Assembly: GCA_013178375.1 (NCBI GenBank)
Contig: JABLXQ010000024.1
Coordinates: forward strand, 26,784 to 90,783
DNA from: Gammaproteobacteria bacterium
Lineage (GTDB): Bacteria > Pseudomonadota > Gammaproteobacteria > Pseudomonadales > Ketobacteraceae
Direction of reading: 5' to 3'
DNA: 64,000 bases
Below the pieces are notes generated by a model. It saw nothing but the letters and a program-made list of their open reading frames with translations, did not search any database and was not told the DNA's origin. Each line of letters starts with the position of its first letter. Within the stretch, counting starts at the first letter, position 1. The translations under genes were made by a program, and so were the position numbers. Shown here one piece after another: positions 53,763 through 63,481 of the stretch.

Positions 53763-54986
53763 ATGAACGCTCAACTGGAATCATCGCTTTACTATGACCC
53801 GTATGACTTCGATATAGATGCCAATCCGTATCCGATCTGGAAACGGATGCGCGACGAGTCTCCGCTCTATTACAACGAAAAATATGATTTCTATGCACTG
53901 AGCCGGTACGAAGACGTAGCCAAGTGCTTACGACAGCACGAGATCTACAGTTCTGCCAAAGGTACCATCATGGAGTTGATCAAAGCTGATTTTGAAGCAC
54001 CTCCAGGCATGCTGATTTTTGAAGACCCACCGATGCACGACATCCACCGCGATCTGCTCAGAAGGGTGTTCACTCCCCGCGCAATAGCCGCGATCGAACC
54101 CGAGGTGAGAAAATTCACCACCCAGGTGCTGGACCCTCTGGTGGGCAGCGGTGGTTTTGACTTCATCACCGACCTGGGCGCCGAGATGCCCATGCGCACC
54201 ATCGGCATGCTGCTGGGCATTCCTGAATCAGACCAGGCCAAGTTCCGCGACTATTCCGTACAAGGTCTGGATCTTGAAGAAGGCGCGCCGCCGAAAAACC
54301 TGCAATTCCGTTTCAATAACGAAGACGGCTCGCCGGTAGAAGTGAACGAATTGTTTGGCGAATACCTGGACTGGCGCGAGAAAAATCCATCTGACGATCT
54401 GATGACGCAGTTGTTGACCATCGAATTCAAGGATGAAAAAGGTGAAACCCGCCGCCTGAGCCGTGAGGAAATACTGGGCTACGTTAGACTGCTGGCCGGT
54501 GCTGGTAACGAAACCACCACACGGCTGATTGGCTGGACCGGCAAGGTGCTGGCAGATCATCCGGATCAGCTCGCCGAGCTGGCAAAAGATCCGAGCCTGA
54601 TCAACAACGCTATCGATGAGATATTGCGTTTCGAGCCCCCCTCACCGGTGCAGGCCCGCTACGTGACACAAGATGTCGAGCACTATGGTCAAATTGTTCC
54701 GAAAGGCAGCGTAATGCTGTTGCTCAACGCATCGGCCAACCGCGACGAACGGAAATATCAAAATCCGGATAAATTTGATATTCGCCGCAAGATCGATCAA
54801 ACCCTGACATTTGGCCACGGTATCCACTTCTGCCTGGGAAGCCATCTGGCCAAACTGGAAGGACGGATCGCCCTGGAAGAAGTACTCAAGCGATTCCCGC
54901 GCTGGAAAATCGATTCGAGCAAGGCGAAGCAAGCCAATACATCCACTGTTCGCGGCTGGGAAACCTTGCCCGTTATCACGTACTGA
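53763..54986 (+). CDS. Cytochrome P450, paralogue of the fusion P450
   Basis: A 407-residue P450: AGNET (247-251 region), heme loop FGHGIHFCLG with Cys357, and the end TSTVRGWETLP. It aligns closely with the P450 half of 30312-31913 (LYYNEKYDFYA-SRY, IFEDPP-H) but stops where the linker of the fusion begins. A free copy of the fused domain lies just downstream at 55273 on the other strand. AGAGGTG lies about ten bases before ATG 53763; the upstream frame is not supported. It probably hydroxylates a compound similar to that of the fusion. Confidence 0.95.
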   Translation: MNAQLESSLYYDPYDFDIDANPYPIWKRMRDESPLYYNEKYDFYALSRYEDVAKCLRQHEIYSSAKGTIMELIKADFEAPPGMLIFEDPPMHDIHRDLLRRVFTPRAIAAIEPEVRKFTTQVLDPLVGSGGFDFITDLGAEMPMRTIGMLLGIPESDQAKFRDYSVQGLDLEEGAPPKNLQFRFNNEDGSPVEVNELFGEYLDWREKNPSDDLMTQLLTIEFKDEKGETRRLSREEILGYVRLLAGAGNETTTRLIGWTGKVLADHPDQLAELAKDPSLINNAIDEILRFEPPSPVQARYVTQDVEHYGQIVPKGSVMLLLNASANRDERKYQNPDKFDIRRKIDQTLTFGHGIHFCLGSHLAKLEGRIALEEVLKRFPRWKIDSSKAKQANTSTVRGWETLPVITY

Positions 54987-55007
54987 TTGAAATAGAAGCT
55001 ACAGGTC

Positions 55008-55043
55008 AAAAGTGACTGCAGCCTGACTGCAGTCACTTTTTTT
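55008..55043 (+). terminator. Rho-independent terminator of the P450
   Basis: AAAAGTGACTGCAG (55008-55021) pairs with 55027-55040 around a five-base loop and is followed by a T-run. It ends P450 transcription 22 bases past the stop. Confidence 0.9.
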
Positions 55044-55272
55044 ATGCCAGTTATTCCAATAGCGGTTGAATTTTTTCACTTTGATCCTGGCCGTCCGGCT
55101 TGGCAGGACTGATGCCAAGTGAATATCAGAAGCCTATGTGAATCAAAAAAGTGACGGGACACCTGGTACGGCGTCGAGAAATCGGGAGGGGTACTACAAC
55201 ATTTCAGTATGGATAAGCCAACGCGAAAAACGTTGGCTTATTGCAATTCTGCGATACTCAACGAATTAGTCT

Positions 55273-55593
55273 TTACTTGGCCACCGGGGTGCCAGTAAAC
55301 AGAATCTTCGCCATTGCGGCTTTGATGTGCCCACTGATGTTGTTGTTTTCGTCCAGGGTAGCATGGTAGCTAACAGTCAACTTCATTGGTTTGGTGATTT
55401 TGCTTTTCCAAGTCAGGTTTTGGCCATCATATTTGCCATCTTCAATATCCTGAACACCAAAGGAGTCGTTGGAAATGGTCCCAGTAAGAACGTCGCCCTC
55501 TGATTTAAGTGATACCACGCTGGTCTGTGTGCCGTTGGGCGCCTTTACAGTCAAGCTCCAGGCGCCGTCAATCACCGCTGTAGTAGTAGACAT
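55273..55593 (-). CDS. Small beta-rich domain protein, free copy 2
   Basis: A 106-residue protein of the same type as 25571-25924 and the C-terminal domain of 30312-31913: GAWSLTVKAPNGTQ, LKSEGDVLTGT, DGQNLTWKSKITKPMKLTV, and NISGHIKAAMAKILFTG. It has a clean GGAGG site before the ATG. It has no signal peptide and no hydrophobic helix. It lies convergent to the P450 and is separated from it by a terminator, so it has its own promoter. The conserved W, P and G residues make it a well-defined domain of unknown function. Confidence 0.78.
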   Translation of the reverse strand: MSTTTAVIDGAWSLTVKAPNGTQTSVVSLKSEGDVLTGTISNDSFGVQDIEDGKYDGQNLTWKSKITKPMKLTVSYHATLDENNNISGHIKAAMAKILFTGTPVAK

Positions 55594-55796
55594 AATTTCC
55601 TCCAGAAAATTTATTGTTTTGAATCTGCGTCGGCATACGACACATGCCCTATCAACTATACACGTGCGACAAACCAGACACCATGAAAAACAGGCTAAAT
55701 ATGCGCAAAACAGGGCAAAAAACAGGGCTCATGTTGTTCAAAATATTGAAGACTTCATATAGGTAAACTTGCGGCTGGATAGCAATAATATCCATG

Positions 55797-56591
55797 TCAT
55801 TTCGGCATCACCCGTTCACAAATGAGCGCTTCCGGTGTTACGTATTTTGTCGTTGACCAGCCGCCATCCAGCGCAATGGTCTGGCCATTGATATAGCTGC
55901 CTTCCTGCGATGCCAGAAAGAAAACAGTATTGGCCACATCCTCAACGGTGCCGTCGCGATTGAACGGCGTCAGTTCCTGATTGGTGCGCTGGAAGCCGGG
56001 AAAATCCCAGGCCGCCGCCGTCATTTCGGTTTTGACAACGCCTGGCGCCACCACATTGGAACGAATCCCTTTGGCTCCATATTGCACGGCAAATGCCTGG
56101 CTCATTCCAATCATGCCGGCCTTTGCGGTGCAGTAAATGCCGCCATCCATTCCGCCCAACAGGCCGAAAACAGAACCGATATTGATAATGGACGAGCCCG
56201 ATTTCATGGCCCTTAGCGATTCCCGGGCAAAGCGGAACGGTGCTTTCAAACTGATATTCAGCACTTCATCGATCGTCGCATCGTCGGTTTCACCCGGCGC
56301 CGCCCACTTGCCCGCCCCTGCGTTATTCACCAGGCAATCCAGCCGGCCAAAGGCACTCAGCGCAAGATCCACTGCGCGTTTGGGAGCATCTTTTTCGGTA
56401 ACGTCAGCAACCAGAAATTCCACATCCGTGATGTCAGCCAATTCCTGCCTGAGCTGTTCAAGACGTTGCTGGCGTCGGGCGACCGCCACGATACGCCAGC
56501 CCTGTTTCGCAAACTTGCGGGCGATGGCGTCACCGATTCCGGAACTGGCACCTGTAATCAAAACAACCGGCTTTTCAGAACTGTTGACCAT
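55797..56591 (-). CDS. Short-chain dehydrogenase/reductase
   Basis: A 264-residue classical SDR: TGASSGIGDA, NNAGAG, an active-site Ser (NIGSVFG) and YCTAKAG in place of the usual YSASK (Tyr and Lys are intact), and NGQTIALDGG near the end. It oxidises an alcohol or reduces a ketone. It lies 203 bases past the small domain gene, facing a gap (56592-57024) without recognisable genes. Its ribosome site is weak. Confidence 0.92.
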   Translation of the reverse strand: MVNSSEKPVVLITGASSGIGDAIARKFAKQGWRIVAVARRQQRLEQLRQELADITDVEFLVADVTEKDAPKRAVDLALSAFGRLDCLVNNAGAGKWAAPGETDDATIDEVLNISLKAPFRFARESLRAMKSGSSIINIGSVFGLLGGMDGGIYCTAKAGMIGMSQAFAVQYGAKGIRSNVVAPGVVKTEMTAAAWDFPGFQRTNQELTPFNRDGTVEDVANTVFFLASQEGSYINGQTIALDGGWSTTKYVTPEALICERVMPK

Positions 56592-57024
56592 GTGATGTAG
56601 CGCCTATGTCTCGTGATAATTCTTATTAAATCAAGCATGTTATGCGGGATGCAGCGCGTCAAATGACCTTCCAGATCAAGCATCCCGACTGGTAAAAATA
56701 CGAACGATCTTAAACATAATTATGCTTTTCTGACGACCCGATCTGTACCAAAAATCCGCTGAACTGCAGACGCAGGCATTTCATTACTCCTCATCAGACT
56801 ATTTGGAGCCGACGCCGCCATCCGGCCGTCAAAGCGGGTGCTGCTTTTGGCTTGCCGGCCGGGAAGCACCAAAAAAAATCGTTTAATCAGGCCATAGGTA
56901 AGGCTCTGCACTGACGGTAGAGTCCGTGGCACGAACTGTCAGGACGCTCAGGTTCCCCCATGGTAAAACCTCACCGATGCATCCCGCACTTCGTTACCAG
57001 CGTACCCCTGACAGGCGGTAAACC
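56592..57024. other. 433-base gap with no supported gene
   Basis: It holds divergent promoters for the SDR and the crotonase. A leftward frame at 56720-56932 encodes 70 residues and ends in RSNEMPASAVQRIFGTD; I could not link it with any family. No palindrome comparable to the operators described elsewhere was found. Confidence 0.5.
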
Positions 57025-58005
57025 ATGGCTATCGCACCGAACATTGAAGAACTCAAAGAAGAAGCCAAGCGATACATTCGCTATGAGAAAGATACCGAAA
57101 ACAAGATCGCGTGCCTGACATTCAATCGCCCGGAGGCACTGAACGCCACCACCACCGGCATGCGCCAGTACTACGCAGATCTGGTTTTCAAGGCCAATGT
57201 GGACGACGACGTCAAAGTGTTGGTAATTCGCGGCGAAGGCAAACATTTCGGCAGCGGCGGAGATTTGCAGGAACAGGCGGACATGTTTTCTGACTCCGAG
57301 GAAGACATGTCTCTGCTGCATGAATTTGGTATCAACGACCCCAGCGTCAAGTATCCGCCCAAAGGTTCCTATCGCTTTCTGCACAGCATGACGGATCACT
57401 ATGCGAAAGCCCCCGCCGGCAACCGTCCCCTGCAGGACTTCAAGAAAATCAGCATTATCGAGACCAAAGGTTACTGCTATGGCTGGCACTTCTACCAGGC
57501 GGCCGACGCCGATTTGCTGATTTCCTCCGACGACACGCTGTTTGGCCATCCCGCATTTCGCTACGCAGGCTGGGGCCCACGTCTGTGGACCTGGATCGAG
57601 CAGATCGGACTGCGCAAGTTCTCGGAAATGCTGTTCACTGGCCGCCCGTTTACCGCAGCGGAAATGTACGAAACCAATTTCATCAACAGCGTGGTACCGT
57701 TGGATAAACTGGAAGCGGAAACCAAAAAATACGCCATGGCCTGTTCGCGCACCCGCCCGACCGATGTGGTGCAGGTGCAAAAAACCTTTCTCGAACTCTA
57801 CAAGCAATATCGTGGTGAATACATGGGTAGCCTGCTGACCGGTTTCGTGGAAGGCATGCTGCCGATGATGCGCAATGACCGGAAAGATCAGGCGGGTGTG
57901 GACAGCGATACCTTCGATAAAGGCCTGAACAATGTGGTCAAGGACATCGACATGCTCTACCCGCCGGAGTGGCGCATGGGAATGTCAAACCGGAAAAAGC
58001 CGTGA
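57025..58005 (+). CDS. Crotonase-family enoyl-CoA hydratase/isomerase
   Basis: A 326-residue crotonase: NRPEALNATT, the oxyanion loop RGEGKHFGSGGDLQE, then KGYCYGWHFYQAADADLLISSDDTLFGHPAFRYAGWGP. Crotonases are usually 260 residues, so this is about 60 longer, with an insertion before the second oxyanion loop. It acts on an acyl-CoA: hydration, isomerisation or C-C hydrolysis. The usual catalytic Glu pair is not obvious in the second loop, where His and Tyr lie. It precedes the hydantoinase-like B and A genes, likely in one operon. Confidence 0.88.
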   Translation: MAIAPNIEELKEEAKRYIRYEKDTENKIACLTFNRPEALNATTTGMRQYYADLVFKANVDDDVKVLVIRGEGKHFGSGGDLQEQADMFSDSEEDMSLLHEFGINDPSVKYPPKGSYRFLHSMTDHYAKAPAGNRPLQDFKKISIIETKGYCYGWHFYQAADADLLISSDDTLFGHPAFRYAGWGPRLWTWIEQIGLRKFSEMLFTGRPFTAAEMYETNFINSVVPLDKLEAETKKYAMACSRTRPTDVVQVQKTFLELYKQYRGEYMGSLLTGFVEGMLPMMRNDRKDQAGVDSDTFDKGLNNVVKDIDMLYPPEWRMGMSNRKKP

Positions 58006-58019
58006 AAGCAGCACGGTGA

Positions 58020-58070
58020 TGTGGTTTAGACAATGAAGTGGTCTAGAGAGTGAAGTGGTCTGGTCTCGAC
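58020..58070. repeat. 17-bp tandem repeat, three units, in the crotonase/HyuB gap
   Basis: Units TGTGGTTTAGACAATGA, AGTGGTCTAGAGAGTGA and AGTGGTCTGGTCTCGAC follow each other between the crotonase stop and the HyuB ribosome site. It looks like slippage in the spacer; no function is proposed. Confidence 0.65.
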
Positions 58071-58096
58071 AGGTTCAATGAAAGAGGAATTCCATA

Positions 58097-59926
58097 ATGT
58101 CGTTTGAGTTAAACAGAAAACTGGCCGCCAAGCGGGCGCCGCTGCCCACGGCCGCCGATATTGATCCAGTGACTGCAAGCATCATCCGGGGCGCACTGGA
58201 AACAGTCTGTTTCGAAGCCTGTGCCCATTTGGGGCGGGCCGCTTCATCGCCCATCATCAATCAGTCCAATGAGCGCAATTCGTCGATCATTGACTCCCAC
58301 GGCCGCCTGGTGGTGGGTTCGGTTGGAACACCCCATCTGACCTTCGTTACGCAACTGACAGTTCGGTACGGACTCATGCATTTCGAGGATTACGATTGGG
58401 GCCCCGGCGATGTGTTCCTCGGCAACGACCCTGATCATGGTGGCGGGCATCTGCCCGACTACAACGTTTATGCGCCGGTATTCGACGATAACGGTGAACT
58501 GGTACTGGTGCAGGCGCTGCAGGCGCACCAGGGCGATACCGGCGGCAAGGACCCGGGTGGCTTCACGCTGGAAGCGACCGACATCTTCACCGAGGGACTG
58601 GCGATTCCCTGCCTGAAGCTGGTCCATCGCGGGGAAAAACGGCGCGATGTGATCAAGCTGGTGGAGCGCAACAACCGCTTCGCAACTTTCGCTGGCGACC
58701 TGGCGGCAATGATCGGCGGCGTGGAAATGGCAGCACGGGAACATCAGGCGCTGATTCGCAAATACGGCACCGACAAGGTTCGGGCCGCTCTGAATTACAC
58801 CGTTGATAATACGGAAAAACGCTTCCGCGAAGAAATTGCCAGCTGGCCCGATGGTACCTATGAAGCCGATGTGTGGATTGACGCGGACACGCAAGGTACT
58901 CCGGACGTCAAGGTGCATGTGGCCTGCAACGTGGCAGGTGATCAGCTTACGGTGGATCTCACCGGCACCGACGACCGCCAACATCTGGTGGGAGTATGGA
59001 ACACCTTCGGCAATACGCGTGGCTACATCATGATTCAGCTGTGCGCCATGATTGATCCCGCCATTCCCAAGAATGAAGGTCTGTTCAATGCAGTGGAATT
59101 TATTATTCCGGAAGGCTGTATTGCGCATCCGCCACCGAACAAACCCGCAGCGCTGGGATCTTTCCATCCTGCCTGTGAAATAACGGAAGCCGTGTGCATT
59201 GCGCTGTCGAAAGTGGTGCCGGAACGGGCCCAGCCACAGGTCTACAAAATTGGGATGCCCAATGCGGTCATCGGATTTTATGACACCGGCATGATGTGGA
59301 TGGACCAGGGCGTGGATTCGCGTTCCATGGATGTCTCAGCGGTGAAAGGTGTCGATGGCTGGGGTTCCTGCCCCTCTTCGCTGGGAGCGCTGTTGCTGTC
59401 GATGGCGGAAGAAAGCGAAGCCCGCTTTCCGGTTCTGAATATCAGCCGGGAAATGACGACCGATGGCGGTGGTGCCGGTCAATGGCGCGGCGCGCCCGGC
59501 AGTCTCAACGTCAAAAAGGTTCTGGAGCCGGTCTCGGCAATGGCCTGGATGGTCTCGGCGAAACACCCGCTGCGAGGCATGTGCGGTGGTAACGATGCGA
59601 TTCCCTACAGCAATCATTTTCTGGTGGGCACCGAAAAAGAATACAAAATCGAACTGGTGGAGAGCACCCAACTACCGGCCGGCGCGGTAATGGCTTATCA
59701 GCATGGTGGCGGTGCCGGTTTTGGACCGGCTATCGACCGCGATCCCGAAGCAGTCAAGGAAGATGTGCTGGATGAATACGTCAGTCTTGCAGCGGCGCGA
59801 GCCAAATACGGCGTGGTTCTGAATGGTTCGCTGGAAGAATACGATCTTGCGGTCGATGTTCAGGCTACCCAGGCATTGCGAAAGGAAATGAGAGCGGCAC
59901 AGATGGCAGTGGGAGCAAAGCAATGA
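58097..59926 (+). CDS. hyuB: Hydantoinase B/oxoprolinase-family protein
   Basis: A 609-residue B-type subunit. Visible: SIIRGALETVCFEACAHLGRAASSPII, GDVFLGNDPDHGGGHLPDY, and later GGGGAG-rich and AYQHGGGAGFGPAIDRD. B subunits pair with an ATP-binding A subunit to hydrolyse or carboxylate amides, ketones or hydantoins. Here the A gene overlaps it by four bases (ATGA). The upstream crotonase suggests that the pair acts on a CoA-linked or keto intermediate, as in acetone or acetophenone carboxylases, but no third subunit is present. GAGG precedes the ATG. Confidence 0.88.
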   Translation: MSFELNRKLAAKRAPLPTAADIDPVTASIIRGALETVCFEACAHLGRAASSPIINQSNERNSSIIDSHGRLVVGSVGTPHLTFVTQLTVRYGLMHFEDYDWGPGDVFLGNDPDHGGGHLPDYNVYAPVFDDNGELVLVQALQAHQGDTGGKDPGGFTLEATDIFTEGLAIPCLKLVHRGEKRRDVIKLVERNNRFATFAGDLAAMIGGVEMAAREHQALIRKYGTDKVRAALNYTVDNTEKRFREEIASWPDGTYEADVWIDADTQGTPDVKVHVACNVAGDQLTVDLTGTDDRQHLVGVWNTFGNTRGYIMIQLCAMIDPAIPKNEGLFNAVEFIIPEGCIAHPPPNKPAALGSFHPACEITEAVCIALSKVVPERAQPQVYKIGMPNAVIGFYDTGMMWMDQGVDSRSMDVSAVKGVDGWGSCPSSLGALLLSMAEESEARFPVLNISREMTTDGGGAGQWRGAPGSLNVKKVLEPVSAMAWMVSAKHPLRGMCGGNDAIPYSNHFLVGTEKEYKIELVESTQLPAGAVMAYQHGGGAGFGPAIDRDPEAVKEDVLDEYVSLAAARAKYGVVLNGSLEEYDLAVDVQATQALRKEMRAAQMAVGAKQ

Positions 59927-62007
59927 GTTATCGGGTAGGTATTGATATTGGTGGAACATTTACCGATTTCGCGTTGCTGAAAGGCGAGGAAATCATTCTT
60001 CACAAAAACCTCAGCACACCGGAGGACCGCTCCATCGGCGTAATGACCGGTCTTGAAAGGCTGGCAGAAAAGGAAGGCCAAACGCTCAGCGATTTTCTCG
60101 GCCAGTGTGAGGCCATCGTGCACGGCACAACCATCGCCGACAACACGTTGATCGAAATGAACGGCGCAGTGACCGGCCTGATCACCACGCACGGTTTCCG
60201 GGATGAAATGGAATACCGGCGCGGCTACAAGGAAGACATCTGGGACGCGACGCTCAAACCGTTCAAGCAGATCACACCCCGCCGCCGCCGCTTGACGGTG
60301 CCAGAACGGGTGTTGTTCGACGGTTCTGTTTATGAAGCGCTGGATGAAAATGCAGTCCGCGAAGCCTGCCGCAAGCTTAAAAAGCAGAAAGTCGAGTCGG
60401 TGGCCATTTCACTGATTTTCTCGTTCGTGAATCCCGCCCATGAAGTGCGGGTGGCGAAAATCGTCGAAGAGGAAATGCCCGGCGTGCACCTGTCGGTGTC
60501 GCACAAGGTATTGCCGCGCGGACCCGAATACGATCGCACCAGTACAACCGTCGTCAACGCCTATGTGGGCCCACGGGTAACATCCTATCTTGAAAAACTG
60601 GTGAGCCGGTTGCGCGACGGTGGATTCAAAAACCAGCTGATGGTGATGCAGGCCAGCGGCGGCGTCATGACCAAGGAGTATATCGACGGGTCGCCAATTC
60701 GCGTGCTGGCGTCAGGCCCGGCGGGTGGCGTGATTGGATCTGCGCATACCGGACGGGCCAAACAATCGCCCAACCTGCTGTGTGTCGACATGGGCGGTAC
60801 ATCCTATGACATGTCGATTGTGCTCAACGGCGCCGCACCGGCAACGGCCGGATGGAACATGCACCACCGGTATCTGGTCGGTGTGCCCATGGTTCAGGTG
60901 GAAACGCTCGGCGCGGGCGGTGGTTCGATCTGCCAGATCAATGCCGGCGAAGTGCAGGTCGGCCCCCGTTCGGCAGGATCAGAACCGGGCCCAATCTGTT
61001 ATGGCCGTGGCGGCACTGAACCCACAGTATCGGATGCGCTGTTGATGCTGGGTATTCTGTCCGCGGACTCCGAATTCGCCGGTGGCAGTTTTTCCCTGCA
61101 GCGGGCCGGTGTTGTTGAGGCATTTCAGAAACTGGGCGACCAGATGGGCTACAGTGCCGAAGAGGCTGCCTTCGATTGCTGGCGCGTGGTCAACGCCAAC
61201 ATGATTCAGGCCATCCGCCGGGCCACCGCTGGCAAAGGCATCGATCCGAAAGAGATGGTGATGCTGGCGTACGGTGGGAATGGACCGGCATTTGCCGCAG
61301 TTCATGCCGATGCGCTGGGCATCAAAAAAGTATTGGTGCCGAAAGCTTCACCCACGTTTTCTGCGTTGGGCACGCTGGTTGCCAAGCCGACGATCGACGA
61401 GGAACGCTCCTGTACCTGCTCGGTGGGAAGCCCTGACCTGGAAAAGCTGAAATCGCTGTGGCAACAGCTTGAAACCCGGGCGGAAAAATACTTTGCCGAT
61501 GCGAATTTCACCCGGGACAAAGTGAACTTCCACTATCAGGTCAACATGCGTTACGCAGGCCAGAATTTTGCGGTCAGCTTCGAGATGTACCAGTGCCGGG
61601 GTTCCCAGGATTATCTGTTCCTGAACGGTGCTTTTGGCGAAAAGGCATTGCAGGCATTCAACAAGCGCCATATGGAAGAATTTGGTCACATCCGCGAAAT
61701 GGAGCTGCCCGAAATCATTGGCGTACGTCTGGTCTCATCCGTGGATACTGTGGCACCGCCGGTGGGATCAGGTTTCAGCGCACCGACCGTGACGGCAACG
61801 CCGATGAAAATCCGTCGAGCCAATCTGGGCGATGGGTACCAGGAGACACCTGTTTTTGACGGTGACAAACTTCGACCGGGCCACGAAATCGCCGGCCCCG
61901 CTGTCATCGAGGAAACCTTTACCACCATTGTGGTCTATCCGGGATGGAAAGTGTGCGTGGACGATTCCGGCGACTATGAAATGAGAAAAATACAGCAATC
62001 TGCGTGA
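59923..62007 (+). CDS. hyuA: Hydantoinase A/oxoprolinase-family ATPase subunit
   Basis: A 694-residue A subunit: N-terminal GIDIGGTFTDFALL (phosphate-binding), then the conserved GTTIADNTLIE, LPRGPEYDRTSTTVVNAY, VDMGGTSYDMSIV and GAGGGSICQI, and a C-terminal AYGGNGPAFAA. It hydrolyses ATP to activate the substrate for the B subunit. Four-base overlap with hyuB indicates translational coupling. The same pair also serves acetone and acetophenone carboxylase. A perfect terminator follows 4 bases after the stop. Confidence 0.92.
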   Translation: MSYRVGIDIGGTFTDFALLKGEEIILHKNLSTPEDRSIGVMTGLERLAEKEGQTLSDFLGQCEAIVHGTTIADNTLIEMNGAVTGLITTHGFRDEMEYRRGYKEDIWDATLKPFKQITPRRRRLTVPERVLFDGSVYEALDENAVREACRKLKKQKVESVAISLIFSFVNPAHEVRVAKIVEEEMPGVHLSVSHKVLPRGPEYDRTSTTVVNAYVGPRVTSYLEKLVSRLRDGGFKNQLMVMQASGGVMTKEYIDGSPIRVLASGPAGGVIGSAHTGRAKQSPNLLCVDMGGTSYDMSIVLNGAAPATAGWNMHHRYLVGVPMVQVETLGAGGGSICQINAGEVQVGPRSAGSEPGPICYGRGGTEPTVSDALLMLGILSADSEFAGGSFSLQRAGVVEAFQKLGDQMGYSAEEAAFDCWRVVNANMIQAIRRATAGKGIDPKEMVMLAYGGNGPAFAAVHADALGIKKVLVPKASPTFSALGTLVAKPTIDEERSCTCSVGSPDLEKLKSLWQQLETRAEKYFADANFTRDKVNFHYQVNMRYAGQNFAVSFEMYQCRGSQDYLFLNGAFGEKALQAFNKRHMEEFGHIREMELPEIIGVRLVSSVDTVAPPVGSGFSAPTVTATPMKIRRANLGDGYQETPVFDGDKLRPGHEIAGPAVIEETFTTIVVYPGWKVCVDDSGDYEMRKIQQSA

Positions 62008-62011
62008 TGAC

Positions 62012-62049
62012 AAACCGCCCGTGGCACCCCGCCCTGTCACGGGCGGTTT
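62012..62049 (+). terminator. Rho-independent terminator after hyuA
   Basis: AAACCGCCCGTG (62012-62023) pairs with 62038-62049 around a fourteen-base loop, then GTTTT. It ends the crotonase-HyuBA operon and lies beyond the leftward AraC gene's stop as well. Confidence 0.88.
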
Positions 62050-62079
62050 GTTTTCAATGAACTGATTCAGGCGACAGAA

Positions 62080-63138
62080 TCAGTTGGCGACCGCTTGTTG
62101 GCGAAACTGCTTCGGCGTCATTCCGGTCCAGCGTTTGAACGCGCGGCCAAAACTGGACTGCTCCGAATAACCCAGATTCGCCGCCACGTCGTCGAGAGAG
62201 ACCTGATACTGCTTCAGATAACTCTGCGCCAGTGCAATACGCTGCTCCTCCAAAATGTCGGAGAAACTGAGTTGTGACTCGCTCAGTTTTGCCTGCAATG
62301 TCCGCACCGAAACGTCCATTTTCTCGGCGCAGCGCTCTATGGTGCAATTGCCTTCGGACAGGGAGGAACGGATATAGTCCTGCACCCGATCCACCAGCGT
62401 TGTACGCGCCGCATCTTTTACGCGAGTCAAATAGCCGCCCAGCAATTTGAAGAGGAGCCGGTTGGCACTGGGGATACGCTTGTCCAACAGGGGTGCCGGG
62501 AAAGCGATGACATTTTCAGTGGTCCGGCTGTGGAAGCGACAGCCTAGCTGGCGCTCCAGTTCGTCAATGTCCTTGTGCCGGGTATCGACGGCGAGATTCA
62601 CGTAACTGGGTTTGAAGTCCTGGCCGCCCAGTTGGCGCAACAATTTCAGATTGAGCAACGCCGCCTGATAGTTGGCCTGTTTGTTGTTGCCCAGATCGGT
62701 GCGCACTCCCCACCGGAGCATGGCGATATTGTCTTCCACCACCAGTTCCTGCATCGCGGCAGGTGAATGGGCGACCGGAATAAATTTGATCAGGCAGTCG
62801 ACCGCTTCCCGAATCGTTGCCGAGGCCCGGCACAGCGCTGTTACACAACCATAGACATCGGGTTCCTGCATCTGTGCCAGCCGCAAACCAAACAGGGGAT
62901 CATTCAATAATGTGCTGCAGTCTTCCAGCAGGTTTACGTAAGACCGGCAGTCAATATAATGATCCGGATCGCGCAGACTGAAAGGATCTATATCATGGCG
63001 TTCCAGCAGCCTGCGGGGATCAGCCCCCAGATTCCGGGCCAGAAAAGGAAAGGCACCCAGATTGGCGATGCGCATCTGTCGCTCCGTCGGCATCACCTCG
63101 AGCGGGCCGTCCAGACTAAAAAAATTGTTATCGCTCAT
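62080..63138 (-). CDS. AraC-family transcriptional regulator
   Basis: A 352-residue regulator. The N-terminal part (about 25-200) is an arabinose-binding-like domain typical of OruR/AphA-type regulators; the C-terminus has the AraC HTH pair: CAEKMDVSVRTLQAKLSESQ and DDVAANLGYSEQSSFGRAFKRWTGMTPKQFR. GAGGTGA lies seven bases before ATG 63138. It lies between the HyuBA operon and the CoA-transferase, and may control either. Confidence 0.93.
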   Translation of the reverse strand: MSDNNFFSLDGPLEVMPTERQMRIANLGAFPFLARNLGADPRRLLERHDIDPFSLRDPDHYIDCRSYVNLLEDCSTLLNDPLFGLRLAQMQEPDVYGCVTALCRASATIREAVDCLIKFIPVAHSPAAMQELVVEDNIAMLRWGVRTDLGNNKQANYQAALLNLKLLRQLGGQDFKPSYVNLAVDTRHKDIDELERQLGCRFHSRTTENVIAFPAPLLDKRIPSANRLLFKLLGGYLTRVKDAARTTLVDRVQDYIRSSLSEGNCTIERCAEKMDVSVRTLQAKLSESQLSFSDILEEQRIALAQSYLKQYQVSLDDVAANLGYSEQSSFGRAFKRWTGMTPKQFRQQAVAN

Positions 63139-63365
63139 GAGCCATCACCTCTTTTTAGTTTTTCTTGTTTTTGTCCCGGTTTGACCTGTAGCACCGCGCC
63201 AACTGTTCATTGAATCACGCGAACTGTCAGGAAGCCGTTTGCGGCCTGTGGAAACCTGTAAATCCTGATGTTGATCGATAGCGGGAACCGGCAACGCCTC
63301 ATACCCTGACGTTTCACAAGAGCCCACGTCCGGCACCCCTTCATTGATATGCTACTGCACACCAG

Positions 63366-63380
63366 TGTTGTTTTACAACA
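63366..63380. promoter_or_regulatory. TGTTGT-TTT-ACAACA palindrome between AraC and CoA-transferase
   Basis: A perfect six-base inverted repeat with a three-base spacer in the 343-base divergent gap 63139-63481. It is not the same as the TCAACA-N4 sites. The gap holds no gene. Confidence 0.45.
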
Positions 63381-63481
63381 GAGACAGAGCTGGTCCTGTT
63401 GGCGGCCTGTGGAGCCCCGGCAGACCGGACCGGAACCCAATCTATACAATTGATATTAAACACTTTTTTAAAGGACTTGGC

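Noticed and set aside
56720..56932. Small leftward gene of 70 codons
   Set aside because: No ribosome site or family match, and composition like non-coding DNA; mentioned only in the gap note.
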